Shown here: positions 35,733-44,914 of the stretch, in pieces
Layout: each line of letters begins with the position of its first letter
Numbering within the stretch: the stretch's first letter is position 1
DNA from: Pseudomonas sp. UBA5706
GTDB taxonomy: Bacteria; Pseudomonadota; Gammaproteobacteria; Pseudomonadales; Pseudomonadaceae
Assembly (NCBI RefSeq): GCF_002419965.1
Contig: NZ_DIHC01000001.1
Span: forward strand, 62,001 to 126,000
Direction: 5' to 3'
Length of the DNA: 64,000 bases
Notes under the pieces: model-generated
Seen by the model: only the letters and a program-made list of their open reading frames with translations
Told to the model about the DNA's origin: nothing
Databases searched by the model: none
Made by a program: the position numbers and the translations under genes

Positions 35733-35881
35733 GTTCGCAGGACCTGAATGCGCGTATGCGCCAATGTCGGGTTAGACCTGAACAACAGGCAATGAGTGGA
35801 GCGGGAAACCCTCACGGTCATGAAGTTTCCAGCCCGATACACGCATCGTTGTGCATGTATCGATAAGGGCTCGCCGCGCGC

Positions 35882-35909
35882 CTTTGCCGTGGAACGGCAA
35901 GGCGCTTCA
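35882..35909 (-). terminator. Possible terminator of the O-methyltransferase gene
   Basis: GCGCCTTTGCCG and CGGCAAGGCGC form a long stem with one bulged T around TGGAA. It lies about 80 bp past the O-methyltransferase stop, with only a weak T-tract. Confidence 0.35.
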
Positions 35910-35991
35910 CCACCACGATGGGGGTCTTGCGCGAGGCGGCGGCGAATGTATCACGTAACCTGTTGAGCGATCACTTACCGACGGCTGCTCC

Positions 35992-36657
35992 TCAGGCAAG
36001 GCGCATGGACAGCTCGACGTCTTCGGCAAACGGTATCGACAGGTACCCCTGTGCCGGCGAGCGTACCCGCGCCAGATAGTCGGGCGCGTAGTCGGCATTG
36101 TCAGCGACGATCAACGCGCCAGGCCGCAGGCGGCTTTCCAGCAGGCTCAGAATCTCTGCATAGAGCGCTTTCGCGCCATCGAGCAGAACAAGATCGATGG
36201 ACTCAGGAAGATCCTTGCCCAGTGTTTGCAACGCATCGCCTTCGCGAATTTCAACCAGGTCCAGCAGCCCGCCAGCGATCAGGTTATCGCGAGCCTGGGC
36301 AACCTTGGACGACTCGAACTCGCTGGTGATCAGCAATCCGCCGCCGTTATCGCGCAACGCCGCAGCCAGATGCAAGGTCGAGATGCCGAAGGAGGTACCG
36401 AACTCGACCACTGTCCGCGCCTTGCAACTGCGCGCCAGCATGTACAGCAGCGCACCGGTATCGGCCGATACCGCCAGCGGGAAATCCTTCAAGCGGCCAT
36501 AAAAATCCAGGTACTCGGTCTTGCTGCACATCAAGCGCTCCAGGTCCTGTTGCGACAGGTCGGAAAACTCGGCGCTGTCCATTGGTGGCCGCTGGGCAGC
36601 GGCGTTAAACAAACGGCTCAGTAGAGGTGCCACGGGCGGTGTGGTGAGAGTGTTCAT
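35992..36657 (-). CDS. SAM-dependent O-methyltransferase (caffeoyl-CoA OMT-like)
   Basis: The 221-residue protein has the family-3 O-methyltransferase layout: SAM motif VVEFGTSFGISTLHLAAAL, the acidic residue in LITSEFE, then IDLVLLDGAKALY and VADNADYAP. The metal-dependent OMT ligands (D in LLDGAK, DN in VADNAD) are present. The substrate is unknown; many relatives act on catechols. The ATG at 36657 has GGAGAC upstream. It is divergent from a TetR gene 93 bp away, its probable regulator. Confidence 0.85.
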   Translation of the reverse strand: MNTLTTPPVAPLLSRLFNAAAQRPPMDSAEFSDLSQQDLERLMCSKTEYLDFYGRLKDFPLAVSADTGALLYMLARSCKARTVVEFGTSFGISTLHLAAALRDNGGGLLITSEFESSKVAQARDNLIAGGLLDLVEIREGDALQTLGKDLPESIDLVLLDGAKALYAEILSLLESRLRPGALIVADNADYAPDYLARVRSPAQGYLSIPFAEDVELSMRLA

Positions 36658-36704
36658 GGGGAGTCTCCGGATTGAAAGATGCGTAAATCTCGACGCCGGA
36701 ATAG

Positions 36705-36739
36705 AATGCGAGCAATCCATCACATTTGATAATCGCATT
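36705..36739. promoter_or_regulatory. Inverted repeat in the O-methyltransferase/TetR divergent region
   Basis: AATGCGA (36705-36711) and TCGCATT (36733-36739) are perfect inverted arms 21 bp apart, placed just before the TetR start. They are a candidate operator for the TetR protein. Confidence 0.35.
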
Positions 36740-36750
36740 GCCGAGCCGAC

Positions 36751-37392
36751 ATGAACGATTCCCGCAAGCCCACGATTTCGCTGCGAAAAACACCCAAACA
36801 GGCCCGTTCCGAGGCATCGGTTTGCGTCATTCTTCAAGCCGCTACTCAGGTTTTGGCCAAGGAAGGCGCGAGCCGGTTCACCACTGCACGAGTCGCCGAA
36901 AAGGCCGGGGTCAGCATCGGCTCGCTGTATCAGTATTTCCCCAACAAGGCGGCAATCCTGTTTCGCTTGCAGAGCGATGAATGGAGGGACAACACCGAGC
37001 TGCTGGCCCGCCTGCTTGGCGAGACGGCGATAGGGCCGTTCGACCGATTGCGCAGTCTGGTGCGGGCGTTCATTCGCTCGGAGTGTGAGGAAGCCGACAT
37101 GCGTATCGCCCTCGACGACGCCGCCCCGCTCTATCGCCACGCCCCTGAAGCCAAGCAGGCGAGGGAGGCCGGAAACAAGGCGATCATTGTGTTCATGCAG
37201 GAGGTGCTGCCTGATGCGCACGAATCCGTCAGGCTGCGTGCAGCAGATATGATCAAGACCACGATGAGCGCGTTGGGCAAGGAGTTTTCGCAAACGCCCC
37301 GTAATGAGACAGAGATCATCGAATACTCGAATGCCATGGCAGATATGTTTTGCGCCTACCTGGAACGCCTCGGGTCGCCTGAAAGCAGGTGA
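36751..37392 (+). CDS. TetR-family regulator
   Basis: The 213-residue protein has a TetR HTH near the N-terminus (ARVAEKAGVSIGSLYQYFPNKAAIL) and a helical ligand domain. Before it, an N-terminal basic arm reads RKTPKQARSEASV. The divergent O-methyltransferase gene is the likely target. The next feature downstream is an inverted repeat separating it from the convergent HAD gene. Confidence 0.88.
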   Translation: MNDSRKPTISLRKTPKQARSEASVCVILQAATQVLAKEGASRFTTARVAEKAGVSIGSLYQYFPNKAAILFRLQSDEWRDNTELLARLLGETAIGPFDRLRSLVRAFIRSECEEADMRIALDDAAPLYRHAPEAKQAREAGNKAIIVFMQEVLPDAHESVRLRAADMIKTTMSALGKEFSQTPRNETEIIEYSNAMADMFCAYLERLGSPESR

Positions 37393-37405
37393 TCGGCGAC
37401 CGAGT

Positions 37406-37438
37406 GCTGTGGGCGCGAAGCACATTCGCTCCCACAGC
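37406..37438. repeat. Inverted repeat of the TGTGGGAGCGAA type
   Basis: GCTGTGGGCGCGAA (37406-37419) is inverted at TTCGCTCCCACAGC (37425-37438) with one mismatch. This kind of palindrome is widespread between Pseudomonas genes. It lies between convergent genes and may terminate both. Confidence 0.65.
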
Positions 37439-37458
37439 GTTTCATGTCGTTTGCAGGT

Positions 37459-38133
37459 TCACGGCCGCGAAGCGATTTCATCCAGATGGTCCAGCAAATC
37501 AGCGGCGTCCTCGTAAACCCTGAGTGCACCCGCCCGCTCCAGTTCTGCGATGTCGTATCCACCGGAGAGCACGCCGATGCCGGTCGCCTTGCAACGGCGG
37601 GCCGCCAGCATGTCCCAGATCGCGTCGCCGATCACCAGGCAGTCTTCGATAGGGGCGTCCATGCGCTCGGCGGCAGCGAGGAACAGATCGGGATCGGGCT
37701 TGCCATATTTGACGTCATCGCGGGTGATGAGCTTGATGTCACTGGTCTTCAACCCCAGCGCCTTAAGGTTGATCTGTGCCGTGTCACTGCCGCCGCTAGT
37801 GGCGATGCACCACTGCAGGCCGCTGCGGTCGAGTTCCTCGAGCAGCTTGATGGCACCCGGCAGTGCGATGATCTGATGCTGCAACCGCTCATAGACTTCG
37901 GCGTGCTTGTCGCTGAGCCGCTTGGCCTGCTCTTCGCTGATATCAAGGCCGGTCTCGCGGGACAGCGATTTAAGCATCAGTCCGCCACTCATGCCGATCT
38001 TGCGATGAATACGCCACATCGCCAGAGGAATGCGTTCGGAATCGAGCGCCTCTTTCCAGGCAGCGACATTTTGATAAACGCTGTCGGTCAACGTGCCGTC
38101 CAGGTCAAAGATAAATGAGGTTTTCTGGCGCAT
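37459..38133 (-). CDS. HAD-superfamily phosphatase (phosphoglycolate phosphatase-like)
   Basis: The 224-residue hydrolase has motif I FIFDLDGTLTDSVY at the N-terminus, motif II in CIATSGGSD, motif III Lys in DVKYGKPDPDLF and motif IV in CLVIGDAIWDMLAA. The cap is of the C1 type. The substrate is unknown (sugar phosphate or phosphoglycolate). The ATG at 38133 with GGAGAGCGAC is preferred to the ATG at 38145. Confidence 0.85.
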   Translation of the reverse strand: MRQKTSFIFDLDGTLTDSVYQNVAAWKEALDSERIPLAMWRIHRKIGMSGGLMLKSLSRETGLDISEEQAKRLSDKHAEVYERLQHQIIALPGAIKLLEELDRSGLQWCIATSGGSDTAQINLKALGLKTSDIKLITRDDVKYGKPDPDLFLAAAERMDAPIEDCLVIGDAIWDMLAARRCKATGIGVLSGGYDIAELERAGALRVYEDAADLLDHLDEIASRP

Positions 38134-38303
38134 GTCGCTCTCCATGGGTAATCGGCTATTACCTCAAAGACAGAGCAACAGCCGTTTATGCTCAAAGGTA
38201 TGGCTGACGGACTGACGACACGGGGCCGGCGTTCGCGTTGTGCACGAAGAACCCGATGAAAGGTCAGTCAGCTTGACAACTCTTTCGTTGAAACCCCGCG
38301 CAT

Positions 38304-39410
38304 TTAGCCTGACGCAAGCGCCTTAACGGCCTGATGCAATGGATGGCAGGACGCCCGGCTGCCTTGGCCGTCGGCATAGCCGAACACCCCTGCCGGACAA
38401 TAACGACCATCGTCCCAGCCTGGATAATCCAGAAACGGGTACCAGCACAGCCCCTCAATGCGCATCCCGCGCGCTCGCGCCGTTGCCAGCTGAGCCGCGA
38501 CGTAATTCAGCCATGGCACCCGGTCGTCACCTTCGGCGCCGGTTTCCGAAAGCAGCAGCGGACGGCGATACCGCTGATGAACCTCTGCCAGCATCCCTGC
38601 CAATGGGCGAAAACGCGGATGGCCCTTGAGGATTTTTCCGGCCGTGAGGAACCACTGATTGTGCGGATAGAAATTAGCGCCGATGACGTCCAGACACCCT
38701 TCACTGCCGCCCAGGCCCGGCCATTGACGCCCTGCCAGCAAGTCCCACGCCTCGAACTGCGACAACCGGGCACCCTCCGCCTGGGTAATCTGCTCGGTCC
38801 GGCTGGAATCGGCAACCACGTGGATCAGCGGTTCGCACTGGACAAACCGCGCATCGGGCGCGTACTGGCGGATGGCGTCGATGGCGGCGATGCTGGCGCG
38901 CACCAGCTGATGCTTGAGCTCCTGCCCTCGCCCGTGAGCGCACGGATTGAAATACCCGACTTCTCCGCCCGCCCAGCTCCAGAATGAAATCTCGTTGATC
39001 GGAGAATAGATCGGCGCCGTGAAGCCCTCATCGATCATGAGCCTGGCAACAGCTGCGGCGAACCGGGCAAAACGCTCGACGAATTCGGGCCGCCAGATGT
39101 CCAGGCCGTCGGGATAGCCGTAATGACAGAGGTCCCAGACCACCTGAATGCCGTGCTCACGGGCTGCACGCAACAGGGGCAAAAAGCTGCTCCAGTCGTA
39201 ATGCCCGGGTCGCGTTTCGATCAGGTGCCAGCGCAGCCCATCCCGGGCGCAGGCAATACCGAGTCCAGCCAGTTGCCGATAATCGTTGTCCACCCATCGC
39301 GCATGTCCAGTGGCCTCTTGCAGATCCAGCCGTCGACCGTCAGGACGTCGCTGCGTGGCGCATTCGTAGCCGGCCATGACGAAGGAGTTGAACAAGCCCG
39401 TGCCGCTCAT
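38304..39410 (-). CDS. Glycoside hydrolase of clan GH-A (beta-glycosidase-like)
   Basis: The 368-residue cytoplasmic-looking protein (no signal peptide) has a TIM-barrel glycosidase pattern: DGLRWHLIETRPGHYDW near the N-terminus, the acid/base Glu in YSPINEISFWSW and the nucleophile Glu in PLLLSETGAEGDD. GH1 relatives share this arrangement, but the protein is shorter. It lies 34 bp after glf and is the third gene of a glycosyltransferase-glf-hydrolase operon, so it may trim or remodel the glycan they make. Confidence 0.75.
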   Translation of the reverse strand: MSGTGLFNSFVMAGYECATQRRPDGRRLDLQEATGHARWVDNDYRQLAGLGIACARDGLRWHLIETRPGHYDWSSFLPLLRAAREHGIQVVWDLCHYGYPDGLDIWRPEFVERFARFAAAVARLMIDEGFTAPIYSPINEISFWSWAGGEVGYFNPCAHGRGQELKHQLVRASIAAIDAIRQYAPDARFVQCEPLIHVVADSSRTEQITQAEGARLSQFEAWDLLAGRQWPGLGGSEGCLDVIGANFYPHNQWFLTAGKILKGHPRFRPLAGMLAEVHQRYRRPLLLSETGAEGDDRVPWLNYVAAQLATARARGMRIEGLCWYPFLDYPGWDDGRYCPAGVFGYADGQGSRASCHPLHQAVKALASG

Positions 39411-39444
39411 CCATCACCCCTGTCCGCTGCGCTGCTGCGGCCTA

Positions 39445-40638
39445 TCACCGGGCCTCCAGTTCGTCGGCCTGGGGACTGTCGTGCCGCTCTCGCTCGATGC
39501 GTTGATAAAGCGCCAGCGCCTGACCGATCACCTGATCCATGTTGTAGTACTTGTAGGTGCCCAACCGACCGAGAAACGTCACCCCCGGCGTGTTATCGGC
39601 GAGTGTGTTGTAGCGCCTGTACAGTTCGGCATTTTCCGGCTGCGGAATCGGGTAATAGGGCTCGCCTTCGGCGCAGGGAAATTCATAACTGATGCTGGTC
39701 AGCGCGTGCACTTGCCCGGTCAGGTGCTTGTACTCGGTAATGCGTGTGTAAGGCACGGCAGGGTCAGGAAAATTCACCACCGCCACGTCTTGCAACTGCG
39801 CCTGCGGCAGGGTTTCGTGCTGAAAGCGCAGTGAGCGATAAGGCAACTTGCCATAGCAGAAATCGAAGAACTCATCGATGGGGCCGCAGTAGATCAGTTG
39901 CTTGTACTGCACGCGATCACGCACCGAATTGAAGTCAGTGGCGAGCAACAGATCGATGCGCGGGTGATCCAGAATTCGCTCGAACATCTGCGTGTAGCCC
40001 TGCGCGGGCATCATCTGGAAGGTATCGGTGAAGTAGCGATCATCGCTATTGGTTCGGGTGGGCACGCGCGAGGTCACGGACTTATCCAGCGCTGAAGGGT
40101 CCACACCCCACTGTTTGCGCGTATAGCCGCGAAAGAACTTCTCGTACAGGTCACGACCAATCTGATTGATCACCACGTCTTCGGAGTTGCGGATGTCCGC
40201 CACCGGCTCGGCACGGGCAGCGAGGAACGCCTGCGCCTGCTCTTCGTCCATCGACAGACCGAACAGCGTGTTCAGCGTCGTCAGGTTGATCGGGATCGGC
40301 ACCAGCTGATTATCGACCTGGGCCAGCACCCGATGTTCGTAGGGACGCCACTCGGTAAACCGCGACAGGTAATCGACGATGCGCTGGGCATTGGTGTGAA
40401 AAATATGCGGGCCGTAGCGATGGATCATCACCCCCGCCTCGTCCTCGCAATCGAAGGCGTTGCCTGCGATATGATCCCGTCTGTCGATGACCAGAACGTT
40501 TTGTCCCAAGCCTTGTGCCAGACGCTCGGCAATGACGCTCCCGGCAAAGCCCGCGCCGACAATCAGGTAGTCGTAGGGCTGACCGTTGTGCAAATGCGCC
40601 GGCCCGTGAATGGCCTCTTCCAGCGTTACCTTAGGCAT
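39445..40638 (-). CDS. glf: UDP-galactopyranose mutase
   Basis: The 397-residue flavoenzyme interconverts UDP-galactopyranose and UDP-galactofuranose. The FAD loop is YLIVGAGFAGSVIAERLA. The family segments GPHIFHTNAQRIVDYL, FFRGYTRKQWG (with substrate-binding residues) and the C-terminal GRLGTYKYYNMDQVIGQAL are all present. The ATG at 40638 has AAGGGG upstream and overlaps the glycosyltransferase 3' end by 13 bp. A 24-residue extension precedes the FAD domain. Confidence 0.92.
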   Translation of the reverse strand: MPKVTLEEAIHGPAHLHNGQPYDYLIVGAGFAGSVIAERLAQGLGQNVLVIDRRDHIAGNAFDCEDEAGVMIHRYGPHIFHTNAQRIVDYLSRFTEWRPYEHRVLAQVDNQLVPIPINLTTLNTLFGLSMDEEQAQAFLAARAEPVADIRNSEDVVINQIGRDLYEKFFRGYTRKQWGVDPSALDKSVTSRVPTRTNSDDRYFTDTFQMMPAQGYTQMFERILDHPRIDLLLATDFNSVRDRVQYKQLIYCGPIDEFFDFCYGKLPYRSLRFQHETLPQAQLQDVAVVNFPDPAVPYTRITEYKHLTGQVHALTSISYEFPCAEGEPYYPIPQPENAELYRRYNTLADNTPGVTFLGRLGTYKYYNMDQVIGQALALYQRIERERHDSPQADELEAR

Positions 40639-41795
40639 TCGATGTGCCCCTTCATTGCCGAGCAGGTGGCATCCCATGACATGCCTTCGAGCACGCGGTC
40701 CATTCGCGACAGCAAGTCCGGGTCTGCTTTGGAGAGCAACGCCGCTTCCACCGCCGAGATGAATCCATCGGCAGAGTCAGCGATGCTGACCACCCCGCTG
40801 GCGCCGTAGCCGCGCACCACATCGCGCACCGGGGTGGACACCACCGGACATCCTCCGGCCAGGTATTCCGGGGTTTTCGTGGGGCTGATGAAGCGCGTGG
40901 ACTCGTTGATCGCGAAGGGCATCAGCGCCACATCCCAACCGGACAGATACGCCGGTAACTCGGGGTAGCCCTTGCCACCAAGGTAGTGAATGTTGGGTCT
41001 GCGCGGCAGGGATTCAGGGTCGATCTTCACGACCGGGCCGATGAGAATCAGCTGCCAGTCAGGTCGCCGGGCAGCCAGCTCATTCACCAGGGCGATATCG
41101 AAGCGTTCATCGATCACGCCAAAGAATCCCAGCCGAGGGTGGCCAATGCCGACCTGATCGGCTGGCTCCGGCAAGCCTTGCCGAGCCGCCGCGAAGTGCG
41201 CGATGTCGACGCTGCTGGGCAGCGAATGGGCGTTGTCGTGATGCTTGCGCTTGACTTCCCACAGGCTGTATCCGCCGGTGAACACCACATCGGCCTTGGC
41301 CATCAGTTGCCGTTCCTTTTCCAACAGATCCGGCGGCGCGCCCTTGAAGGCGGACAGCTCGTCCATGCAATCGAAAATGGTGACGTTGGCCTGAAGATGC
41401 TCGGTGAAGGTCAGGCTCATCGGCGTCAGGTACCAGAGCAGCAGTTCGACCGCTGCATGGTGCGCCAGGTATTCATCCAGCAGCACGCGTTGCGCTGCGC
41501 TGACCTGTTCGGGATTGAGCCCCCAGGACAGATGCGGCACCAGCACCGTGATGCCCTGTACAGGATGCGACGCCTCAAGACTGTGCTCCTGCGTCTGGGT
41601 AAACACCGGCTCCTCGAAAAATAGCACGTCGTAAGCCTTGGCCAGGTGCGACATGACGTGTTGCGGCCGTTGATAGACGAAGCCCCAGCGCAGGTGTGAC
41701 AGACACAACAGGGTCGGTCTGGCCAGCGCCATTGAGGCGGGATCTGCATCAATGCGCTCGGGAAGAAGGTGGGATGGCCGAGTTGCAAGATTCAT
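40626..41795 (-). CDS. Glycosyltransferase (GT-B fold), first gene of the glf operon
   Basis: The 389-residue protein begins a conserved domain at LLCLSHLRWGFVYQRPQHV, where the QRPQH motif is typical of a GT family acting in polysaccharide synthesis. The C-terminal GT-B half has RLGFFGVIDERFDIALVN and the sugar-nucleotide motif ESTRFISPTKTPEYLAGG. The substrate may be UDP-galactofuranose, given the overlap with glf; this is inference. The ATG at 41795 has AAGGAATTC upstream. Confidence 0.8.
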   Translation of the reverse strand: MNLATRPSHLLPERIDADPASMALARPTLLCLSHLRWGFVYQRPQHVMSHLAKAYDVLFFEEPVFTQTQEHSLEASHPVQGITVLVPHLSWGLNPEQVSAAQRVLLDEYLAHHAAVELLLWYLTPMSLTFTEHLQANVTIFDCMDELSAFKGAPPDLLEKERQLMAKADVVFTGGYSLWEVKRKHHDNAHSLPSSVDIAHFAAARQGLPEPADQVGIGHPRLGFFGVIDERFDIALVNELAARRPDWQLILIGPVVKIDPESLPRRPNIHYLGGKGYPELPAYLSGWDVALMPFAINESTRFISPTKTPEYLAGGCPVVSTPVRDVVRGYGASGVVSIADSADGFISAVEAALLSKADPDLLSRMDRVLEGMSWDATCSAMKGHIECLR

Positions 41796-42120
41796 ATCGA
41801 ATTCCTTATCAGAGTTGGAATCGAGACTGAAACCCACATTAGCCAGGCTTCGACAGCACTCGTCTGCGAACAAGTGTCGTCCAGTGATCGAGCATCACAA
41901 GGTGCCACTTCAATTGGTTGGATGTGCCCGATCGATCCGCCGTTCAATGCGCCAGCGGATATAACCGATGAAGTGCTTACCGGTCAGCATCCTGGTTGAA
42001 CTCTTGAGCGTGCGCGGCTCCCTAATTCTTACGCCTCAATGCGCCATGCAAGGGTGAGAGACGGATCGCAACGCCCGGCAGATAGCAGTCGCCGAGCCAT
42101 TTGGCTAACGGAGACGCATC
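41796..42120. other. Divergent intergenic region between the glf operon and galE
   Basis: No gene is seen in these 325 bp. The region must contain the divergent promoters for the glycosyltransferase operon and galE, but no convincing -35/-10 pair could be assigned by eye. Confidence 0.5.
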
Positions 42121-43257
42121 ATGATTTTGATAACCGGCGGCATGGGCTATATCGGCACCCACCTGGTGATTGAACTAATGAAGGACGGCGAGAGCGTCGT
42201 CATCCTCGACAATCTCTGCAACAGTTCCCGCTCTACACTCGAACGGATTGCGCGCGTGGCCGGCAGGGCGCCGGCCTTCATTGAGGGCGATGTTCGAAAC
42301 CGCGAAACCCTCGACGCCCTGTTCAAGCGCTACCCCATCGATGCGGTGATTCATTGCGCAGGCTTAAAAGCCGTTGGCGAGAGCGTGCAGCAGCCGCTGA
42401 CGTATTACGACAACAACGTCGGCGGCACCGTGACGCTCTGTCAGGCCATGGCCGCAGCGCAGGTTTTCACCCTGGTCTTCAGTTCATCGGCCACGGTCTA
42501 TGATGACTGCGCCGTGATGCCTATCAATGAGCGGTGCCAGACCGGCCACCCTTCCAACCCGTATGGCGAGTCAAAGTTGATGGCCGAACATGTGATGCAG
42601 AGCATGGTGGATGCCGAATCGCGGTGGTCAGTTGGCCTGTTGCGCTATTTCAATCCGATCGGCGCGCACGACTCGGGTCACGTCGGGGAGATGCCGACAC
42701 TGACGCCCAACAACCTGCTGCCTTACCTCTTGCAGGTTGCCAGTGGTCAGCGCGCGACGCTGGCGGTATTTGGCAGCGACTACCTGACTCCCGACGGCAC
42801 CGGCATCCGCGATTACGTGCATGTGATGGACCTGGCGGAAGGGCACATCAAGGCGCTGCGTGCGCTACGGCTGACCCGCGGCGTGCATGTCTGGAACCTG
42901 GGCACCGGACGTGGGCATTCGGTACTCGAAGTGGTCAGGGCCTTCGAGCGGGTCAGCGGCATCGTCGTGCCCCTGATGTTCGAACCTCGTCGTGCGGGCG
43001 ATATCGCGCAGTGCTGGGCGGATCCGAGCAAGGCGTACAGGGAACTGGGCTGGTCGGCCCATCGCACACTCGATTGCATGCTGACCGACGCGTGGCGGTG
43101 GCAGGTGAGTTATCAATCGAGCATCGGGGCTGTTCTGATGACGGCTATCGTCCCACCTGCGGCACTAGCTCCCACCGGCCCGTCGTTGATCCAGCTCGAC
43201 AGATCCGGACACGCGAATGGTCGCCATACCGGCTTCAACCACCCCTTTTCTAGCTAA
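42121..43257 (+). CDS. galE: UDP-glucose 4-epimerase with a C-terminal extension
   Basis: The 378-residue SDR-fold enzyme interconverts UDP-glucose and UDP-galactose, the substrate of Glf in the divergent operon. The NAD loop is ITGGMGYIGTHLVIEL. The catalytic Ser lies in VFSSSATVYDD and the Tyr-Lys pair in NPYGESKLMAEH. GIRDYVHVMDLAEGH and the C-terminal RAGDIAQCWADPSKA are typical. The normal fold ends near TDAWRWQ; about 40 further residues (Pro/Ala-rich) have no family counterpart. CGGAGAC precedes the ATG. Confidence 0.9.
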   Translation: MILITGGMGYIGTHLVIELMKDGESVVILDNLCNSSRSTLERIARVAGRAPAFIEGDVRNRETLDALFKRYPIDAVIHCAGLKAVGESVQQPLTYYDNNVGGTVTLCQAMAAAQVFTLVFSSSATVYDDCAVMPINERCQTGHPSNPYGESKLMAEHVMQSMVDAESRWSVGLLRYFNPIGAHDSGHVGEMPTLTPNNLLPYLLQVASGQRATLAVFGSDYLTPDGTGIRDYVHVMDLAEGHIKALRALRLTRGVHVWNLGTGRGHSVLEVVRAFERVSGIVVPLMFEPRRAGDIAQCWADPSKAYRELGWSAHRTLDCMLTDAWRWQVSYQSSIGAVLMTAIVPPAALAPTGPSLIQLDRSGHANGRHTGFNHPFSS

Positions 43258-43344
43258 TCACGTGACGACGGTCAGACGCCCTGAACTAAAAAGGGTCCCC
43301 GAAACTCCGCTTATTAGCCCCTACAAAAAGCCGGAGAAAATACG

Positions 43345-44568
43345 ATGAGAGCACTTACCTACCACGGCGCCCATGACGTCAAAGTCGACACCGTACCCGA
43401 TCCTGTCATTGAAGCACCGGATGACATCATCCTGAAGGTGACTGCGACGGCTATCTGCGGGTCTGACTTGCACCTTTACCGGGGCAAGATCCCCACCGTC
43501 GAGCATGGCGATATCTTCGGTCACGAATTCATGGGCATCGTCCAAGAAGTCGGCAATGCGGTGGAAAAAGTAAAGGTGGGCGATCGAGTGGTCATTCCAT
43601 TCGTGATTGCCTGCGGCGGCTGCTTCTTCTGCCAGATGCATCTCTACGCGGCCTGCGAAACCACCAACACCGGGCGCGGTGCGATTATCAACAAGAAGGC
43701 CATTCCACCGGGTGCGGCGCTGTTTGGTTTCAGCCACCTGTATGGCGGCATCCCCGGTGGCCAGGCCGAATACGTCCGAGTGCCGAAGGCCAACACCGGC
43801 CCTTTTAAAGTGCCAGGCACCCTGGCTGACGAGAAAGTGCTGTTTCTCTCGGACATTTTGCCCACGGCGTACCAAGCGGTAACCAATGCCGGGATCAAGC
43901 AAGGTTCGAGCATCGCGATTTACGGTGCGGGCCCGGTGGGTCTGCTTTGCGCGGCCGTGGCTCGCATGCTTGGCGCCGATCGCATCTTTATGGTCGACCA
44001 TCACCCCTATCGCCTGGCTTACGCGCAAGCCACCTATGGCGTTATTCCGATCAACTTCGATGAAGATGATGACCCTGCCGATACGATCATTCGCCAAACG
44101 CCTGGCATGCGCGGCGTCGACGGCGTAGTCGATGCCGTCGGCTTCGAGGCCAAGGGCAGTACCACGGAGACGATTCTGGCGACGCTCAAGCTCGAAGGCA
44201 GCAGCGGCAAAGCCCTGCGCCAGTGCATCGCTGCGGTACGTCGCGGCGGAACGGTTAGCGTTCCTGGGGTGTATTCCGGGTTCATTCACGGGTTCCTGTT
44301 CGGCGACGCTTTCGATAAAGGCCTGACGTTCAAGATGGGCCAAACCCACGTGCAGCGCTTCCTTCCGGACCTGCTGGCACATATCGAAAAGGGTGATTTG
44401 TCCCCCGAAGTCATCATCAGCCATCGCATGTCGCTGGAGCAGGCGGCCGAGGGCTACAAGATTTTCGACAAGAAGCAGGACGATTGTCGCAAGGTCATCC
44501 TGACGCCGGGTAGCAGTGAAATTCCTGCGGTAGAACCGGAATTAAACAGCGCTGTACCTGCCTTGTAA
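43345..44568 (+). CDS. Zinc-dependent alcohol dehydrogenase (glutathione-independent formaldehyde dehydrogenase-like)
   Basis: The 407-residue MDR enzyme has the catalytic-zinc segment AICGSDLHLYRG and GHEFMGIVQEVG, and a Cys-rich structural-zinc-like loop CGGCFFCQMHLYAACETTN. The NAD fold loop is YGAGPVGLLCAAVARMLGAD. The length and the long substrate insert fit the formaldehyde-dismutase branch, with the substrate not fixed. It starts 87 bp after galE and is followed at 27 bp by a small membrane protein gene. Confidence 0.88.
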   Translation: MRALTYHGAHDVKVDTVPDPVIEAPDDIILKVTATAICGSDLHLYRGKIPTVEHGDIFGHEFMGIVQEVGNAVEKVKVGDRVVIPFVIACGGCFFCQMHLYAACETTNTGRGAIINKKAIPPGAALFGFSHLYGGIPGGQAEYVRVPKANTGPFKVPGTLADEKVLFLSDILPTAYQAVTNAGIKQGSSIAIYGAGPVGLLCAAVARMLGADRIFMVDHHPYRLAYAQATYGVIPINFDEDDDPADTIIRQTPGMRGVDGVVDAVGFEAKGSTTETILATLKLEGSSGKALRQCIAAVRRGGTVSVPGVYSGFIHGFLFGDAFDKGLTFKMGQTHVQRFLPDLLAHIEKGDLSPEVIISHRMSLEQAAEGYKIFDKKQDDCRKVILTPGSSEIPAVEPELNSAVPAL

Positions 44569-44594
44569 GGGCGTTGCACACGAAGGTGAATGAC

Positions 44595-44816
44595 ATGGAA
44601 ATGACTGTCTTCTGGATCGCGGCTGCGGTCATCGTTCTGGTGATTGATCTTTGGGCCATCGCCAGCGTCTGGCGGACGACCAAGACGTCGGGCACCAAGC
44701 TGGGCTGGGCCGTGCTGATTCTGGTGCTGCCTGTGGTCGGCTTCGGTATCTGGGGGATTGCCGGGCCGCGTGGCATTGCCGAGCCGCCGTCTTCGAAAGA
44801 GCACAGCAAAGGCTAG
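44595..44816 (+). CDS. Small PLDc_N-domain membrane protein
   Basis: The 73-residue protein has two transmembrane segments (VFWIAAAVIVLVIDLWAIAS and GWAVLILVLPVVGFGIWGIAG), the pattern of the cardiolipin synthase N-terminal domain found alone. The ATG at 44595 follows AAGGTG. It probably shares a transcript with the alcohol dehydrogenase gene. Function unknown. Confidence 0.8.
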   Translation: MEMTVFWIAAAVIVLVIDLWAIASVWRTTKTSGTKLGWAVLILVLPVVGFGIWGIAGPRGIAEPPSSKEHSKG

Positions 44817-44914
44817 TCATTGCATTTGGCAGGTGAGGCCCGCTTGTGCGTCGCGGTGACGTACAGGCGGGTGTAGCTGCCGCACCTGCGGCTTGGATCA
44901 AGCGAGGTATCGTC

